NCBI RefSeq assembly: GCF_009856825.1
Contig: NZ_WVTD01000001.1
Location: 62,001 to 126,000 of the forward strand
Reading direction: 5' to 3'
Length of the DNA: 64,000 nucleotides
Source of the DNA: Novosphingobium silvae
GTDB lineage: Bacteria > Pseudomonadota > Alphaproteobacteria > Sphingomonadales > Sphingomonadaceae
Part shown: positions 29,565-41,468 of the stretch, piece by piece
Layout of the letters: every line of letters starts with the position of its first letter
Position numbering within the stretch: the first letter of the stretch is position 1
Position numbers and translations under genes: made by a program
Notes under the pieces: model-generated
The model's database searches: none
What the model was told of the DNA's origin: nothing
The model's input: only the letters and a program-made list of their open reading frames with translations

Positions 29565-30134
29565 ATGACGACCGCCCGCATCCTCGAACGCACGCTGCTC
29601 CACGATGGCTGGTACAGGTTCTACCGGCTGCAGATGGAATTGCCCGACGGCACGAAGGTGGAGCGCCATCTCCTCGACAACGGCTCGGCCGTGGCGGTGC
29701 TCCCCTACGATCCGGTACGCCGCACGTGCATGCTGATCGACCAGCCGCGCGCCGCCGTGATCGCGGCCGGGGAGCCTCCGGTGCTGGAGGCGATCGCCGG
29801 CAACCTCGAAGGGGCGAGCCCGCAGGAGCGCATCGTCGAGGAAGCGATCGAGGAAGGCGGGCTGTGCATCCGCGACCTCGAACCGGTGGCCAACATCTGG
29901 CCGATGTTCGTTGTCTCGACCGAGCGGGTGCACCTCTACCTCGCGCAGTATTCGGCGCAGGACCGCGTGGGCCCGGGCGGCGGCGCGGAGGGAGAGGACG
30001 AGTGCATCACCGTCCACGAAATCGGCCTCGACACGCTGCGCGACATGGCCCTGTCGGGCGCACTGACCGACGCCAAGACGCTGGTCCTCGCACAGGCGCT
30101 GCTTCTGCGCCGTCCCGATCTCTGGGCCGACTGA
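29565..30134 (+). CDS. Nudix-fold hydrolase with an atypical Nudix box
   Basis: The 189-residue protein aligns by eye with ADP-ribose pyrophosphatase-type Nudix enzymes: N-terminal LHDGWYRFYRLQMELPDGT, a central LLIDQ-like segment and a Nudix-box region LEAIAGNLEGASPQERIVEEAIEEGG split around residue 85. The box is imperfect: the first Glu reads Ala and the Arg of the REUxEE core reads Glu, while the EExxEE acidic cluster that binds metal is kept. It may hydrolyse an ADP-sugar or have drifted in specificity. It sits between metH and recQ, transcribed in the same direction. Confidence 0.75.
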   Translation: MTTARILERTLLHDGWYRFYRLQMELPDGTKVERHLLDNGSAVAVLPYDPVRRTCMLIDQPRAAVIAAGEPPVLEAIAGNLEGASPQERIVEEAIEEGGLCIRDLEPVANIWPMFVVSTERVHLYLAQYSAQDRVGPGGGAEGEDECITVHEIGLDTLRDMALSGALTDAKTLVLAQALLLRRPDLWAD

Positions 30135-30216
30135 GCGCACGGCCGGTCACGATAACGGAGGAAACCGCCGTCCGTGCGGTTTCCCTGCATCGCCCGCATC
30201 TGCCATAGTCGCCGCC

Positions 30217-32097
30217 GTGAACGACGACGACTGGCCTTTCGAGACGACCTTCTACGGCGAACCCGACGCCGACATGATGGACATACACGCCCCGCATGTG
30301 GACTGGACGCCCATGCCGCCTCCGTCCGAGGATGCGGTGGCGAAGGCGCTGCACGACGTCTTCGGCTTCTCGGGCTTCAGGGGCGTGCAGGACCAGGTGG
30401 TGGACCGCGTCCTGCACGGCCGCTCGACGCTGGCGGTCATGCCCACGGGCGCGGGCAAGTCGCTCACCTACCAGCTTCCCGCCGTCCTTCTGGAGGGCAC
30501 CTGCGTCGTCGTCTCTCCCCTGATCGCGCTGATGCACGACCAGCTGCGCTCCGCCCGCGCCAACGGCATCCGCGCGGCCACGCTCACCAGCGCCGACGCC
30601 GATCGCGGGCAGACCATGGACGCCTTCCGCGCAGGCCACCTGGACCTGCTCTACATCGCGCCCGAACGCGCGAGCCAGCCCTACTTCCGCGACCTGCTGC
30701 AATCCGCGCGCGTCGGCCTGTTCGCCATCGACGAGGCGCACTGCGTCTCCGAATGGGGCCATGACTTCCGGCCCGACTACCGCCTGCTGCGCCCACTCCT
30801 CGATGCCTTCCCGCAAGTGCCGCGCCTGGCGCTGACGGCGACCGCAGACCATCACACCCGCGCCGACATCCTCGCCCAGCTCGGCATCCCGGAAGAAGGC
30901 CTGATCGTCGCCGGGTTCGACCGGCCGAACATCCGCTACACCATCCGCCCGCGCGAAAACGTGGGCCGCCAGATCAAGGCGGTGGTGGACGAGAACCCCG
31001 GCCCCGGCATCGTCTACGCCCCCACCCGCGCGCGCGTGGAGCAACTGGCGGAAACCCTGGCCTCCGCCACCGGGCGCCGCGTCCTGCCCTACCATGCCGG
31101 GCTCGATCCCGAAGTGCGCGCGCGCAACCAGGCGGCCTTCGTGGCGTCCGAGGACATGGTGATGGTGGCCACGGTCGCCTTCGGCATGGGGATCGACAAG
31201 CCGGACGTGCGCTTCGTCGCCCATGCGGGCATCCCCAAGTCGATCGAGGCCTACTACCAGGAAACCGGCCGCGCCGGGCGCGACGGCGATCCTTCGGTGG
31301 CGGTGATGTTCTGGGGGGCGGACGATTTCGCGCGGGCCCGCCAGCGCCTGTCCGAAATCGAGCCGGGGCGACAGCAGAGCGAGCGCCAGCGGCTCGATGC
31401 GCTGGCAGGGCTGGTGGAGACGGCAGGCTGCCGCCGCGCCGTGCTTCTGCGCCACTTCGGCGAACAGCCCGCCGAAACCTGCGGCAACTGCGACAACTGC
31501 CTCAATCCCGTGGGCGTGGTCGATGTCACGGACCTTGCCCGCAAGCTGCTTTCGGCCGTCTACCGCACCGGGCAGTCCTATGGCCTGGGGCATCTGGAAA
31601 AGGTGCTGGCGGGGCTATCGGACGAGCGCATCCAACAGCGCGGGCACGATCGTCTTTCCGTGTTCGGGATCCTGGACGAGCAGGAGAAGCCGCTGCTCAA
31701 AGGGCTGGCGCGCGCGCTTCAGGCCCGCGGCAGCCTGGTGCCGACCGAGCATGGCGGCCTGGCGCTGGGCGGCGATGCCCGCGCGATCCTGAAAGGGGAA
31801 GCCAGCGTCGTCATCGCCATCCCGCCCAAGCCCGAACGCAGGCGACGCCAGCGCGGCAGCGACAACGCCGCCAACCCGGTGGACGATCCGCTGTTCGAGG
31901 CCCTGCGCGAACTGCGCCGCGACCTGGCGCAGGACGCGGGCGTCCCGCCCTACGTGATCTTCCACGACTCCACCTTGCGCGAAATGGCGAGCGAACGCCC
32001 CTCGACACTGGTCGAGCTGGGCCGCATCGGCGGCGTCGGCACGCGCAAGCTGGAAGCCTACGGCGAGGAATTCCTCGACGTGCTCCACCGGTTCTGA
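30217..32097 (+). CDS. recQ: ATP-dependent DNA helicase RecQ
   Basis: The 626-residue protein has RecQ helicase motifs: MPTGAGKSLTYQLPA (Walker A), IDEAHCVSEWGHDFRPDY (DEAH and aromatic-rich loop), LTATAD, FGMGIDKPDVRFV and QETGRAGRDG (motif VI). The RecQ-Ct zinc site is visible (CRRAVLLRHFG, then CGNCDNC), and an HRDC domain follows at the C-terminus. RecQ restores stalled forks and acts in RecF recombination. It starts at a GTG with about 40 extra N-terminal residues; ATGs near codon 20 are alternatives. It converges on a small minus-strand gene. Confidence 0.95.
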   Translation: MNDDDWPFETTFYGEPDADMMDIHAPHVDWTPMPPPSEDAVAKALHDVFGFSGFRGVQDQVVDRVLHGRSTLAVMPTGAGKSLTYQLPAVLLEGTCVVVSPLIALMHDQLRSARANGIRAATLTSADADRGQTMDAFRAGHLDLLYIAPERASQPYFRDLLQSARVGLFAIDEAHCVSEWGHDFRPDYRLLRPLLDAFPQVPRLALTATADHHTRADILAQLGIPEEGLIVAGFDRPNIRYTIRPRENVGRQIKAVVDENPGPGIVYAPTRARVEQLAETLASATGRRVLPYHAGLDPEVRARNQAAFVASEDMVMVATVAFGMGIDKPDVRFVAHAGIPKSIEAYYQETGRAGRDGDPSVAVMFWGADDFARARQRLSEIEPGRQQSERQRLDALAGLVETAGCRRAVLLRHFGEQPAETCGNCDNCLNPVGVVDVTDLARKLLSAVYRTGQSYGLGHLEKVLAGLSDERIQQRGHDRLSVFGILDEQEKPLLKGLARALQARGSLVPTEHGGLALGGDARAILKGEASVVIAIPPKPERRRRQRGSDNAANPVDDPLFEALRELRRDLAQDAGVPPYVIFHDSTLREMASERPSTLVELGRIGGVGTRKLEAYGEEFLDVLHRF

Positions 32098-32111
32098 AAA
32101 CGGCGCGGGGC

Positions 32112-32399
32112 TTAATGCTCCGCCGCGTCCCCGAACGTCACAGGCACGGCCAACCTGAACGGCAGTTCGGGCGAAGCGATGCGCGATTCGCTGCCGTTCC
32201 CGTGGATCAGCACCACGCGTCCGACGCCCGGCGTGGCGACGACGGCAGTGACGGTATCGACCCATTCGTGAAGGAGCGCGCGGACCCGCTGCAGCGCCTT
32301 TTCATCCCGGGTGGTGGTGCCGGCGGCCTCCAGCTCCGCCTCGAGATCGACGATGCGCGCTGCGGCAGCTTCGATGCGGTCGGTCTCGGGGTCGGTCAT
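32112..32399 (-). CDS. Small protein of unknown function
   Basis: A 95-residue protein with a helical, probably coiled-coil N-terminal half (ETDRIEAAAARIVDLEAELEAA) and a beta-rich C-terminal half (GVGRVVLIHGNGSESRI). There is no signal peptide or membrane segment. AAGGAG lies before the ATG at 32399, supporting the start. It is convergent with recQ and lies downstream of the L,D-transpeptidase on the same strand with an 80-base gap. Family not recognised. Confidence 0.6.
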   Translation of the reverse strand: MTDPETDRIEAAAARIVDLEAELEAAGTTTRDEKALQRVRALLHEWVDTVTAVVATPGVGRVVLIHGNGSESRIASPELPFRLAVPVTFGDAAEH

Positions 32400-32479
32400 C
32401 GTGCTCTCCTTGCCTTGCGATCACTTGGGCGAGGAGCCCATGCGCCGCAAGGGGGAGAGCGCTTTCGATCGCTGCCGCG

Positions 32480-33934
32480 TTAGAGCGGGTTGTCCAGCTG
32501 GATCACTTCCTCTTCGCTCTTGCGCTGGGTGGTCTTGAGCTCGCGCGCGGCCTTGAAGCTGGCGAGGACCGGCGCGTCGCGGCCGTAGAGGTCGTTGAAG
32601 GACTGCAGCGTTCCGTCGATGGAGCGGGCGAAGGTGAAGTAGGTGAGATAGACCGGGAAGGTCCGGGTCATCTCCACTTTCTTGTACTTGCCCGCGCGCG
32701 ACAGTTCCGCCGCCTCGGAAGCGGGCATCTGCGCGCCCAGGATCGCCATCGTCATGCCCAGTTCCACCGCCCGCTCGGTGCGGATGCAGCCGTGGCTGAA
32801 GGCGCGCACCTCGGAATTGAAGTACTGCTTGGCGGGCGTGTCGTGCAGGTAGATCGCATGGGGGTTGGGCATGTCGATCTTCATGAGGCCCAGCGCGTTG
32901 GTGGGCCCGGGCTGCTGGACGACCGTGATCGTCCCGTTCTCGTTCTTGTAGCCCTTGTAGTGGTTGGCGGCGGCCCAGCGCGGGTTGTTGAGCACCTTGG
33001 CGCCCAGCCCCTCGCCCTTGACGATGGACTGCGGCACCGTCCAGGTCGGGTTGAACACGACCGCGCTCACCGTTTCGGCCAGCTGCGGCGTGGCGGTGCG
33101 GCCGGGCTTGCCGACCACCGTCTTGTAAGTGCGCAGGATCTTGTCCTTCACCACAAGGCGCAGCTGGAATTCGGGCACGTTGGTCATGAGGTAGACCGTG
33201 CCGAGATCGCGGGCGAGCCAGCGCCAGCGATCCATGTTGGCCTGGATCAGCGCGCGGCGCGCCTTGTTCGCCATGGGCGTCGCGTTGAGTTCGGTCTTGA
33301 GCGCGGCATAGTCCGGGTGCGTCGGCGCAAGCTTGGCGACCACGCCGGCCACGTCATGATCGGAAAGCGCCTGCGCCATGATTTCGGCGGTGGGCATCAC
33401 GTCCTGGTCGGGATCGACCGCAAACCACTGCACGCGCGCAGTCATCGGCGTGCGGCCATCGCGCAGGTCCTCGATCAGCCAGCCGAACACGCGGCTCGCC
33501 AGCGCATCCAGCGCATCGCCCTCGCCGGCCGCGATCGCGGTCTTGAGCGCGGTGGGCTGATAGTCTCCCGGAAGCAGGCCTTCCTTGCCGATGTACTCGA
33601 CGGTCTTGAGCAGCGCCTGCGCATCCGCCAGCGTCCAGGGCATGACGGGCTCGGCGACGACGACGTCCTGCACCACCGGCGTGGAAGTCGCTGAGGCGTC
33701 CACCGCCGCCGAAGCCGGCACCGCAGGCGCTGGCATGCGCGTGCCGAAAGGAGCGCGCGGAGTGGGCTGCGAGCGGGCGGGTGAGGAAGGCGATGCGACC
33801 GGCGGGGACGCGGCGGGGGGCAGCAGATCCTCGGGCTCGGCCTTGATCTTCTGGGCCTGCGCGCCCTGCGCGCCCAACGAGAGGATCGTCAGCGCTGAGA
33901 CGACGCCCGGACCGAACCGCTTGAAACTCACCAT
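32480..33934 (-). CDS. L,D-transpeptidase (YcbB/LdtD type)
   Basis: The 484-residue envelope protein has an N-terminal signal peptide (basic VSFKRFGPG, hydrophobic core, ALA-type cleavage near QGAQAQ), a Pro/Ala-rich linker, a peptidoglycan-binding region and the YkuD catalytic domain with SHGCIRTE (H381, C383). It makes 3-3 crosslinks in peptidoglycan or attaches proteins. The upstream ATG at 33973 would add 13 residues before the signal; the ATG at 33934 with AAGGA is preferred. Confidence 0.9.
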   Translation of the reverse strand: MVSFKRFGPGVVSALTILSLGAQGAQAQKIKAEPEDLLPPAASPPVASPSSPARSQPTPRAPFGTRMPAPAVPASAAVDASATSTPVVQDVVVAEPVMPWTLADAQALLKTVEYIGKEGLLPGDYQPTALKTAIAAGEGDALDALASRVFGWLIEDLRDGRTPMTARVQWFAVDPDQDVMPTAEIMAQALSDHDVAGVVAKLAPTHPDYAALKTELNATPMANKARRALIQANMDRWRWLARDLGTVYLMTNVPEFQLRLVVKDKILRTYKTVVGKPGRTATPQLAETVSAVVFNPTWTVPQSIVKGEGLGAKVLNNPRWAAANHYKGYKNENGTITVVQQPGPTNALGLMKIDMPNPHAIYLHDTPAKQYFNSEVRAFSHGCIRTERAVELGMTMAILGAQMPASEAAELSRAGKYKKVEMTRTFPVYLTYFTFARSIDGTLQSFNDLYGRDAPVLASFKAARELKTTQRKSEEEVIQLDNPL

Positions 33935-34124
33935 AAGTCCTTGAAACCTGCCGAATGGATGCCCGGGCTTCACTGCCCTGGGAATGGAAGTGCGGGGGGC
34001 GGGCGAAAGTTGCCCGCGTGCGCCCCGATGTGCCCTTTTACGCGCCCATCTTCAAGGACGGCACCTGTCGCAGGCATGAATTGCTTGCGCACAACCTTGC
34101 GCCGGGCGAGAGGCTCGGGCCATC

Positions 34125-35015
34125 ATGCCAGCGTCTCTAGACCGTCCCTCCTCCCCGCTGCTGCCGGTGCTTTCGGTAATCGCGGGCATCGCTGCCTTCA
34201 GCGTGATGGACGCGGCGATGAAGGCGGCGGCGCTCGGCGTCGGGGTGGCGAGCGCGCTACTGCTGCGCAACCTGTTCGCCACCGCCATCACCTTTCCGCT
34301 GTGGCTCGTGGCCGGACGCCCGGTGCCCACGCCTGCTGTCGCGAAGCTGCATTTCCAGCGTTCGGCCATCACCGCGATCATGGCCGCGCTGTTCTTCCAC
34401 GGCCTTGTGCGCATTCCCATGGCCGAGGGCATGGCGATCTCGTTCTTCGCGCCGATCATCGCGCTCTATCTTGCGGCGCTCATGCTGGGCGAGACGATCC
34501 GGCCCCGGGCGGTGCTCGCCGCGCTGCTGGGGCTGGCGGGCATGCTGGTGATCGGCGCCGACCGCTTCGGAGCGGGAGAATACGGGCCCGATGCCATCGA
34601 AGGCACGGCGGCCATCGTCCTTTCGGCCGTGTTCTACGCGCTCAACCTCGTGCTCCAGCGGCGGCAGGCGATGCTGGCGGGCCCGGTGGAGATCGCCCTT
34701 TTCCAGAACCTCAACGTGGCGCTGATCTTCCTCGTCCTCTCACCGCTCTACTGGACGATGCCCGATGCGCAGACGCTGGGCTGGATCGCGGCGGGCGCGG
34801 TGCTGGCGACGGCGGCGCTGCTGTTCCTGTCGTGGGGCTATGCGCGCGCGGAGGCGCAGGTGCTGGTCCCGGTCGAGTACACCGGCTTCCTCTGGGCGGC
34901 CCTGATGGGCTGGCTGATCTTCGGCGAGCAGCCCGGCAAGGGAGTGGTCGCGGGGGCCGCGCTGATCGTGCTGGGTTGCTGGATCGGCACGCGCAAGACA
35001 CAAATCGACATTTAA
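34125..35015 (+). CDS. EamA-family (DMT) transporter
   Basis: The 296-residue membrane protein has about ten predicted helices in two EamA repeats, the first around residues 15-145 and the second from about 160 (SAVFYALNLVLQRR) to 290. The second repeat contains VPVEYTGFLWAALMGWLIFGE, typical of the drug/metabolite superfamily. The exported substrate cannot be told. The ATG at 34125 leads straight into the first helix. Its gap to acnA is 140 bases. Confidence 0.88.
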   Translation: MPASLDRPSSPLLPVLSVIAGIAAFSVMDAAMKAAALGVGVASALLLRNLFATAITFPLWLVAGRPVPTPAVAKLHFQRSAITAIMAALFFHGLVRIPMAEGMAISFFAPIIALYLAALMLGETIRPRAVLAALLGLAGMLVIGADRFGAGEYGPDAIEGTAAIVLSAVFYALNLVLQRRQAMLAGPVEIALFQNLNVALIFLVLSPLYWTMPDAQTLGWIAAGAVLATAALLFLSWGYARAEAQVLVPVEYTGFLWAALMGWLIFGEQPGKGVVAGAALIVLGCWIGTRKTQIDI

Positions 35016-35155
35016 GTCCAGCCCCCGCCCCCTTGACGTTCGCCCCCCAAGCGCGCATCGGCGGCGCGACGAATCCGCCTGTCGCACTGCAACACGGTAA
35101 AGGAGCGCCGCGAGGCAGCCCGCGAGAGGCATCACAGAAGGGGATTAGACCCAAT

Positions 35156-37828
<2,673 letters not shown>

Positions 37829-37859
37829 TCCGCCACCGGCTATTCTGCCGGTCGCTTTG

Positions 37860-37894
37860 AAAACCCCGTCCGGCGCGAGCCGGGCGGGGTTTTT
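37860..37894 (+). terminator. Rho-independent terminator after acnA
   Basis: AAAACCCCGTCCGGC pairs with GCCGGGCGGGGTTTTT across a four-base GCGA loop, ending in a T-run. It lies 32 bases after the acnA stop. The 37895..38057 remainder before the PEP-CTERM gene end shows no gene. Confidence 0.92.
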
Positions 37895-38057
37895 CGTTGA
37901 AAGGCACGGGAACGCTTGCGGCCGCGGCGGCGCGAACTCCGGGCCCGAATTTTTCGCTATCGACGGACCCGACGAAAAAGGGCGACGCATGGCGCCGCCC
38001 TTCCCCCCGCAGGCGCCGCTCCCCCCGGGGCGGGCGCCTGCCTCTATGCGGTGCGCC

Positions 38058-38945
38058 TCAGGCCGTCCCGGCCCGGGCGAAGCGGCGGCGCGCGACGAGA
38101 GCGGCCGCGGCGGCGCCGAACAGGATCAGCATCGGCGGCGCGGGAACGTCGGTCGGCGGGTTGGTGGGCGGGTTCTCCTCGTCGCCGCCCGAGGTGGAAG
38201 TGGACGAGGAGGTCGAGGTCGAACTCGAGCTGGAAGTCGATGTCGAGGAGGAAGTGGACGTCGACGACGACGACGAGGTGCTCGTCGAGACGTTGCCCGA
38301 CGTGGTCGAGGTCGACACGTTGCCCGAGGTCGTGGTGGTCGAGGAAAGGTTGCCCGACGTGCTCGTCACATTGCCCGAGGTCGTGCTGGTGCTCGTCACG
38401 TTCCCCGAAGTGGTGGACGTGGAGACGTTCCCCGAGGTGGTGGAGGTCGAGACGTTGCCGGATGTGGTCGTGGTGGAGGTGATTTCCCCGTTCGAAGTGG
38501 AGCCGCCTGTCGTGGTCGAGGTGATGACGACGTTGCCGCCGCCGCCTCCACCACCGCCGCCGCCGAAGAACCCTCCGAAGAAGCCCCCGCCGAAGCCGCC
38601 GATCGGTCCGCCGCCGATCACCACCGGCGCGCTCGCTCCGCCGCCCGAATAGGGCGCCGGGGGCGCGGGCGGGATGTAGGCGGGCGGCAGCGGCACCATG
38701 GCCATCTGCTGGTCGCAGCAGGTGCGCCGGACGATCTTGCGAACGCGCCGGGTGGTGCGCGGCTCTTCCTTGCGAACGACGCGCGCGGCGGGCCGCTTGG
38801 GCGGCTGCGCCTTCTTCGCGACCTTCACCTTGCGATACTCGGTCGTGCGCGACTGCGTTTCCGCGACATGGACCGCGCCCCCGCCGATGATCGCGCAGCC
38901 CGCCGCGCAGGCAGACAGTTTCGCAAGGGCCATCCGAACGGACAT
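38058..38945 (-). CDS. Ser/Thr-repeat protein with a PEP-CTERM-like C-terminus
   Basis: The 295-residue protein has a signal-like N-terminus (MSVRMALAKLSACAAG), a basic KR-rich stretch, a Gly-rich segment, and a long low-complexity tract (about residues 140-255) of TTTSGNV-type repeats rich in Ser, Thr, Asn and Gly. The C-terminus VPAPPMLILFGAAAAALVARRRF looks like a PEP-CTERM sorting signal: Pro-rich, membrane helix, arginine cluster. Such proteins are usually processed by an exosortase and sent to the surface; no exosortase gene is visible here. It may be an extracellular-matrix or adhesin-like component. Confidence 0.7.
   Translation of the reverse strand: MSVRMALAKLSACAAGCAIIGGGAVHVAETQSRTTEYRKVKVAKKAQPPKRPAARVVRKEEPRTTRRVRKIVRRTCCDQQMAMVPLPPAYIPPAPPAPYSGGGASAPVVIGGGPIGGFGGGFFGGFFGGGGGGGGGGNVVITSTTTGGSTSNGEITSTTTTSGNVSTSTTSGNVSTSTTSGNVTSTSTTSGNVTSTSGNLSSTTTTSGNVSTSTTSGNVSTSTSSSSSTSTSSSTSTSSSSSTSTSSSTSTSGGDEENPPTNPPTDVPAPPMLILFGAAAAALVARRRFARAGTA
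38200..38500 (-). repeat. Tandem degenerate Ser/Thr/Asn/Gly-coding repeats
   Basis: Within the PEP-CTERM-like gene the minus strand encodes many imperfect copies of a short TTSGNVST unit, followed by an STSSSS tract, giving a low-complexity and probably extended or glycosylated stretch. At DNA level the units are degenerate (GTGGAGGTCGAGACGTT-like, about 24-30 bases), a substrate for length variation. Confidence 0.7.
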
Positions 38946-39198
38946 GATCTGGTGCTCTCTCTTGTTTCCGGCCGCCTTGCGGAGAGCGCCCTGAAGACAC
39001 CCGCGACCTATCTTGCAGAAACAACGCAGAGACCGGCTGACGGGACAACGTCGTTAACCGGTAATTCAGCGTCCCAACCCGGGAAAGACGGTTGTTAAGT
39101 GCCCCTTGCAAGGATGCTGTGCCGAAACGGGACTGTCACCCCCGGCAGGTGTAAAGGCGCTCGACGTTTTTTCGGCCGCCCCGGCGGCCGGCCGGGCG

Positions 39199-40227
39199 TC
39201 ACCCTTCCGAATCGAAAAGCGCGCCTTGCGGCCCCTGTGGGGGCGAGATGCCCAGGTGCTGCCAGCCCCGGTCATTGAGGCAGCGCCCGCGCGCCGTCCG
39301 TGCGACGAGGCCGAGCTGGATGAGGTAGGGCTCGATCACTTCCTCGATCGTGTCGCGCGGCTCGGACAGGCCGGCGGCCAGCGTCTCCACGCCCACGGGT
39401 CCGCCTTTGTAGATCTCCGCGATCATGCGGAGGTAGCGCCGGTCCTGCGCGTCGAGGCCGATGGAATCCACTTCCAGCCGGGTCAGCGCATCGTCCGCGA
39501 TCTCCCGCGTGATCACATCGGAGCCCGCGACATGCGCGAAGTCGCGTACGCGGCGCATCAGGCGCCCCGCCACGCGCGGCGTGCCGCGCGCGCGCCGCGC
39601 GATCTCGGTCGCGCCGCCCCGGTCCATGCCGATGCCGAGCAGCCCGGCGCCGCGCGTGACGACCTTTTCCAGTTCCTCGACGGTGTAGAACTGCAGGCGC
39701 ACGGGAATGCCGAAGCGGTCGCGCAGCGGCGTCTGCAGCAGGCCCTGCCGCGTCGTCGCGCCCACCAGCGTGAACGGCGGCAGGTCGATCCGCACGGAGC
39801 GTGCCGAGGGCCCCTCACCGATGATGAGGTCGAGCGCGCGGTCCTCCATCGCGGGGTAGAGCACTTCCTCGACCACGGGATTCAGGCGGTGGATCTCGTC
39901 GATGAACAGGACGTCGCCCTGCTCCAGATTGGTCAGCAGCGCGGCAAGGTCGCCCGCCTTGGCGATGACCGGCCCGGACGTGGCGCGGAAGCCCACGCCC
40001 AGCTCGCGCGCGACGATCTGCGCCAGCGTCGTCTTGCCAAGGCCGGGGGGGCCGAAGAACAGCACATGGTCCATCGCCTCGCGCCGCGAACGGGCCGATT
40101 CGATGAAGACGCGAAGGTTGTCCTTCGCTGCCGCCTGCCCGACGAACTCGTCGAGCATCTTGGGCCGCAGCGCCGCATCGGCGTCCTCGGTTTGGCGATT
40201 GGGAGAGAGGATGGGGTTATCGGTCAT
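39199..40227 (-). CDS. ruvB: Holliday junction branch migration helicase RuvB
   Basis: The 342-residue AAA+ motor drives Holliday junction migration with RuvA. Motifs are [13 protein letters not shown] (Walker A), [12 protein letters not shown] (Walker B), [18 protein letters not shown] (sensor 1/arginine region) and [18 protein letters not shown] near the end. The ATG at 40227 overlaps the stop of the upstream 47-codon gene (ATGA), so it is translationally coupled to it. The frame opens 18 codons earlier, but the ATG fits the family. Confidence 0.97.
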   Translation of the reverse strand: MTDNPILSPNRQTEDADAALRPKMLDEFVGQAAAKDNLRVFIESARSRREAMDHVLFFGPPGLGKTTLAQIVARELGVGFRATSGPVIAKAGDLAALLTNLEQGDVLFIDEIHRLNPVVEEVLYPAMEDRALDLIIGEGPSARSVRIDLPPFTLVGATTRQGLLQTPLRDRFGIPVRLQFYTVEELEKVVTRGAGLLGIGMDRGGATEIARRARGTPRVAGRLMRRVRDFAHVAGSDVITREIADDALTRLEVDSIGLDAQDRRYLRMIAEIYKGGPVGVETLAAGLSEPRDTIEEVIEPYLIQLGLVARTARGRCLNDRGWQHLGISPPQGPQGALFDSEG

Positions 40228-40367
40228 CGGAAACGGCACCCGCCCAGTTCGGCGTCCCACGCCCCGCCATGGTCGAGGCACCTGTCCTTTGCGGTCCAGT
40301 CACGGATTTCGACGCCGAGCAGCACGCCGCCCGCGAAAACGGTCATGATGGCGATCACGGTCTTCAT
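40224..40367 (-). CDS. Small exported/membrane peptide between ruvA and ruvB
   Basis: A 47-codon gene too short for usual cut-offs. It has an N-terminal hydrophobic segment ([18 protein letters not shown]) and a short tail with [11 protein letters not shown] and GGC, the DxCLDxGGxW...C arrangement seen in many small sphingomonad exported proteins, here with two Cys. It starts 3 bases after the ruvA stop and overlaps the ruvB start by ATGA, so it is locked into the ruv operon. Function unknown. Confidence 0.7.
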   Translation of the reverse strand: MKTVIAIMTVFAGGVLLGVEIRDWTAKDRCLDHGGAWDAELGGCRFR

Positions 40368-40370
40368 GCC

Positions 40371-40976
40371 TTAGCCCGCCGCCTTTTTTAGCGCCACGCG
40401 CATGAGATCGCCGAGCGGCGCGTCCTCGCCGAGTTCCTCGACCGCTTGGCCCACCGCCGTGGCGGCCACCGCGGGCTTGAAGCCGAGGTTCTGGAGTGCC
40501 GAGACGGCGTCGGCGCTGGCGGAACCCGGCGGCACCGCCGCGACCGCGCCGGGCAGCCCGGGCGCTGTCGGCATGCCGCCCGCCTTGTCCTTCAGCTCGT
40601 TGACGATGCGGCTCGCCAGCTTGGGGCCGACGCCGTTGGCGCGCGCCACCATGGCGCTGTCGCCGCCCGCGCAGGCGCGCTGGAGTTCCTCGGTCGTCAG
40701 TGCAGAAAGGATTGCCAGCGCCACCTTGGAGCCCACGCCCTGCACCGCCGTCAGCAGCCGGAACCAGTTGCGCTCCGCCCCGCTGGCGAAGCCGATCAGG
40801 CGCTGGTCGGTTTCGGAGACCTGCATCTCGGTGTGCACCACCACCCGGTCGCCCCGGATGCCCAGATGATCGAGCGTGCGCGCCGAACAATGGACGAGAT
40901 AGCCCACGCCGTTGACGTCGATGATGGCCCAATCCGGGCCGGTATCATCCAGCAGTCCTGTCAGCTTGGCGATCAT
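40371..40976 (-). CDS. ruvA: Holliday junction branch migration protein RuvA
   Basis: The 201-residue protein binds the four-way junction and recruits RuvB. It shows the OB-fold start [27 protein letters not shown], the HhH motifs [15 protein letters not shown] and [19 protein letters not shown] (residues 70-130), and domain III at the C-terminus with [14 protein letters not shown]. It is first of the ruvA-small gene-ruvB unit. ruvC lies upstream on the same strand but separated by about 820 bases. Confidence 0.97.
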   Translation of the reverse strand: MIAKLTGLLDDTGPDWAIIDVNGVGYLVHCSARTLDHLGIRGDRVVVHTEMQVSETDQRLIGFASGAERNWFRLLTAVQGVGSKVALAILSALTTEELQRACAGGDSAMVARANGVGPKLASRIVNELKDKAGGMPTAPGLPGAVAAVPPGSASADAVSALQNLGFKPAVAATAVGQAVEELGEDAPLGDLMRVALKKAAG

Positions 40977-41094
40977 GGTTTGTTCCTATGGCAGGAACGG
41001 ATTCCGCGCGCCAGAGGAAAAGATGACCGCGATGGGTGGGGGCGGACAATAGCCAATGGTCGCAATCAGCTGCCGATTGGGATAGGGCAACTGT

Positions 41095-41325
41095 ATGGTG
41101 GGAGCTCTGATACAGCTACTGGTTGGATTGGTCCTTGGTGCCGCTGTGTGGAAGCGCTTTAGACGTAGCCGTGAGGACGCATCATTCATGAGCTCGTATC
41201 GGGGGAAGCACCCGGTCCAGTTTTGGTACTTCACCATTTTGCTCGGCATCGTCGCTGTGACGTGCGTGGGTTACGGCTTGCTAGTGCTGCTTCAGGTCGT
41301 GCCGGTCGGCGCAGGCCTGCGCTAA
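41095..41325 (+). CDS. Small membrane protein of unknown function
   Basis: A 76-residue protein with two predicted membrane helices (about 4-18 and 44-70) joined by a basic loop (WKRFRRSREDAS). The second helix, WYFTILLGIVAVTCVGYGLLVLL, is convincingly hydrophobic. It lies on the plus strand between ruvA and ruvC, both minus strand, inside the patch of less GC-rich sequence. Start is an ATG at 41095 without a strong Shine-Dalgarno. Possibly acquired; no family recognised. An overlapping minus-strand frame (40986..41249) looks less protein-like. Confidence 0.5.
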   Translation: MVGALIQLLVGLVLGAAVWKRFRRSREDASFMSSYRGKHPVQFWYFTILLGIVAVTCVGYGLLVLLQVVPVGAGLR

Positions 41326-41468
41326 AGTGCAATACGTCCGCTTAGGGGCGTGTTCGGGTGGTCGGCTTTTCTTAGCGCAGCGAGCGCATCGGACAGTCCG
41401 TTAGGCCGAGCGGCTCTTGGCTTCCTAATGGCAATTATGGGTGGAAAGCAGGCGTTCCGCTAACCTTG

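Noticed and set aside
40986..41249. An 87-codon minus-strand frame overlapping the small membrane protein gene
   Set aside because: The opposite frame has two convincing membrane helices, while this one has a basic, low-motif composition.
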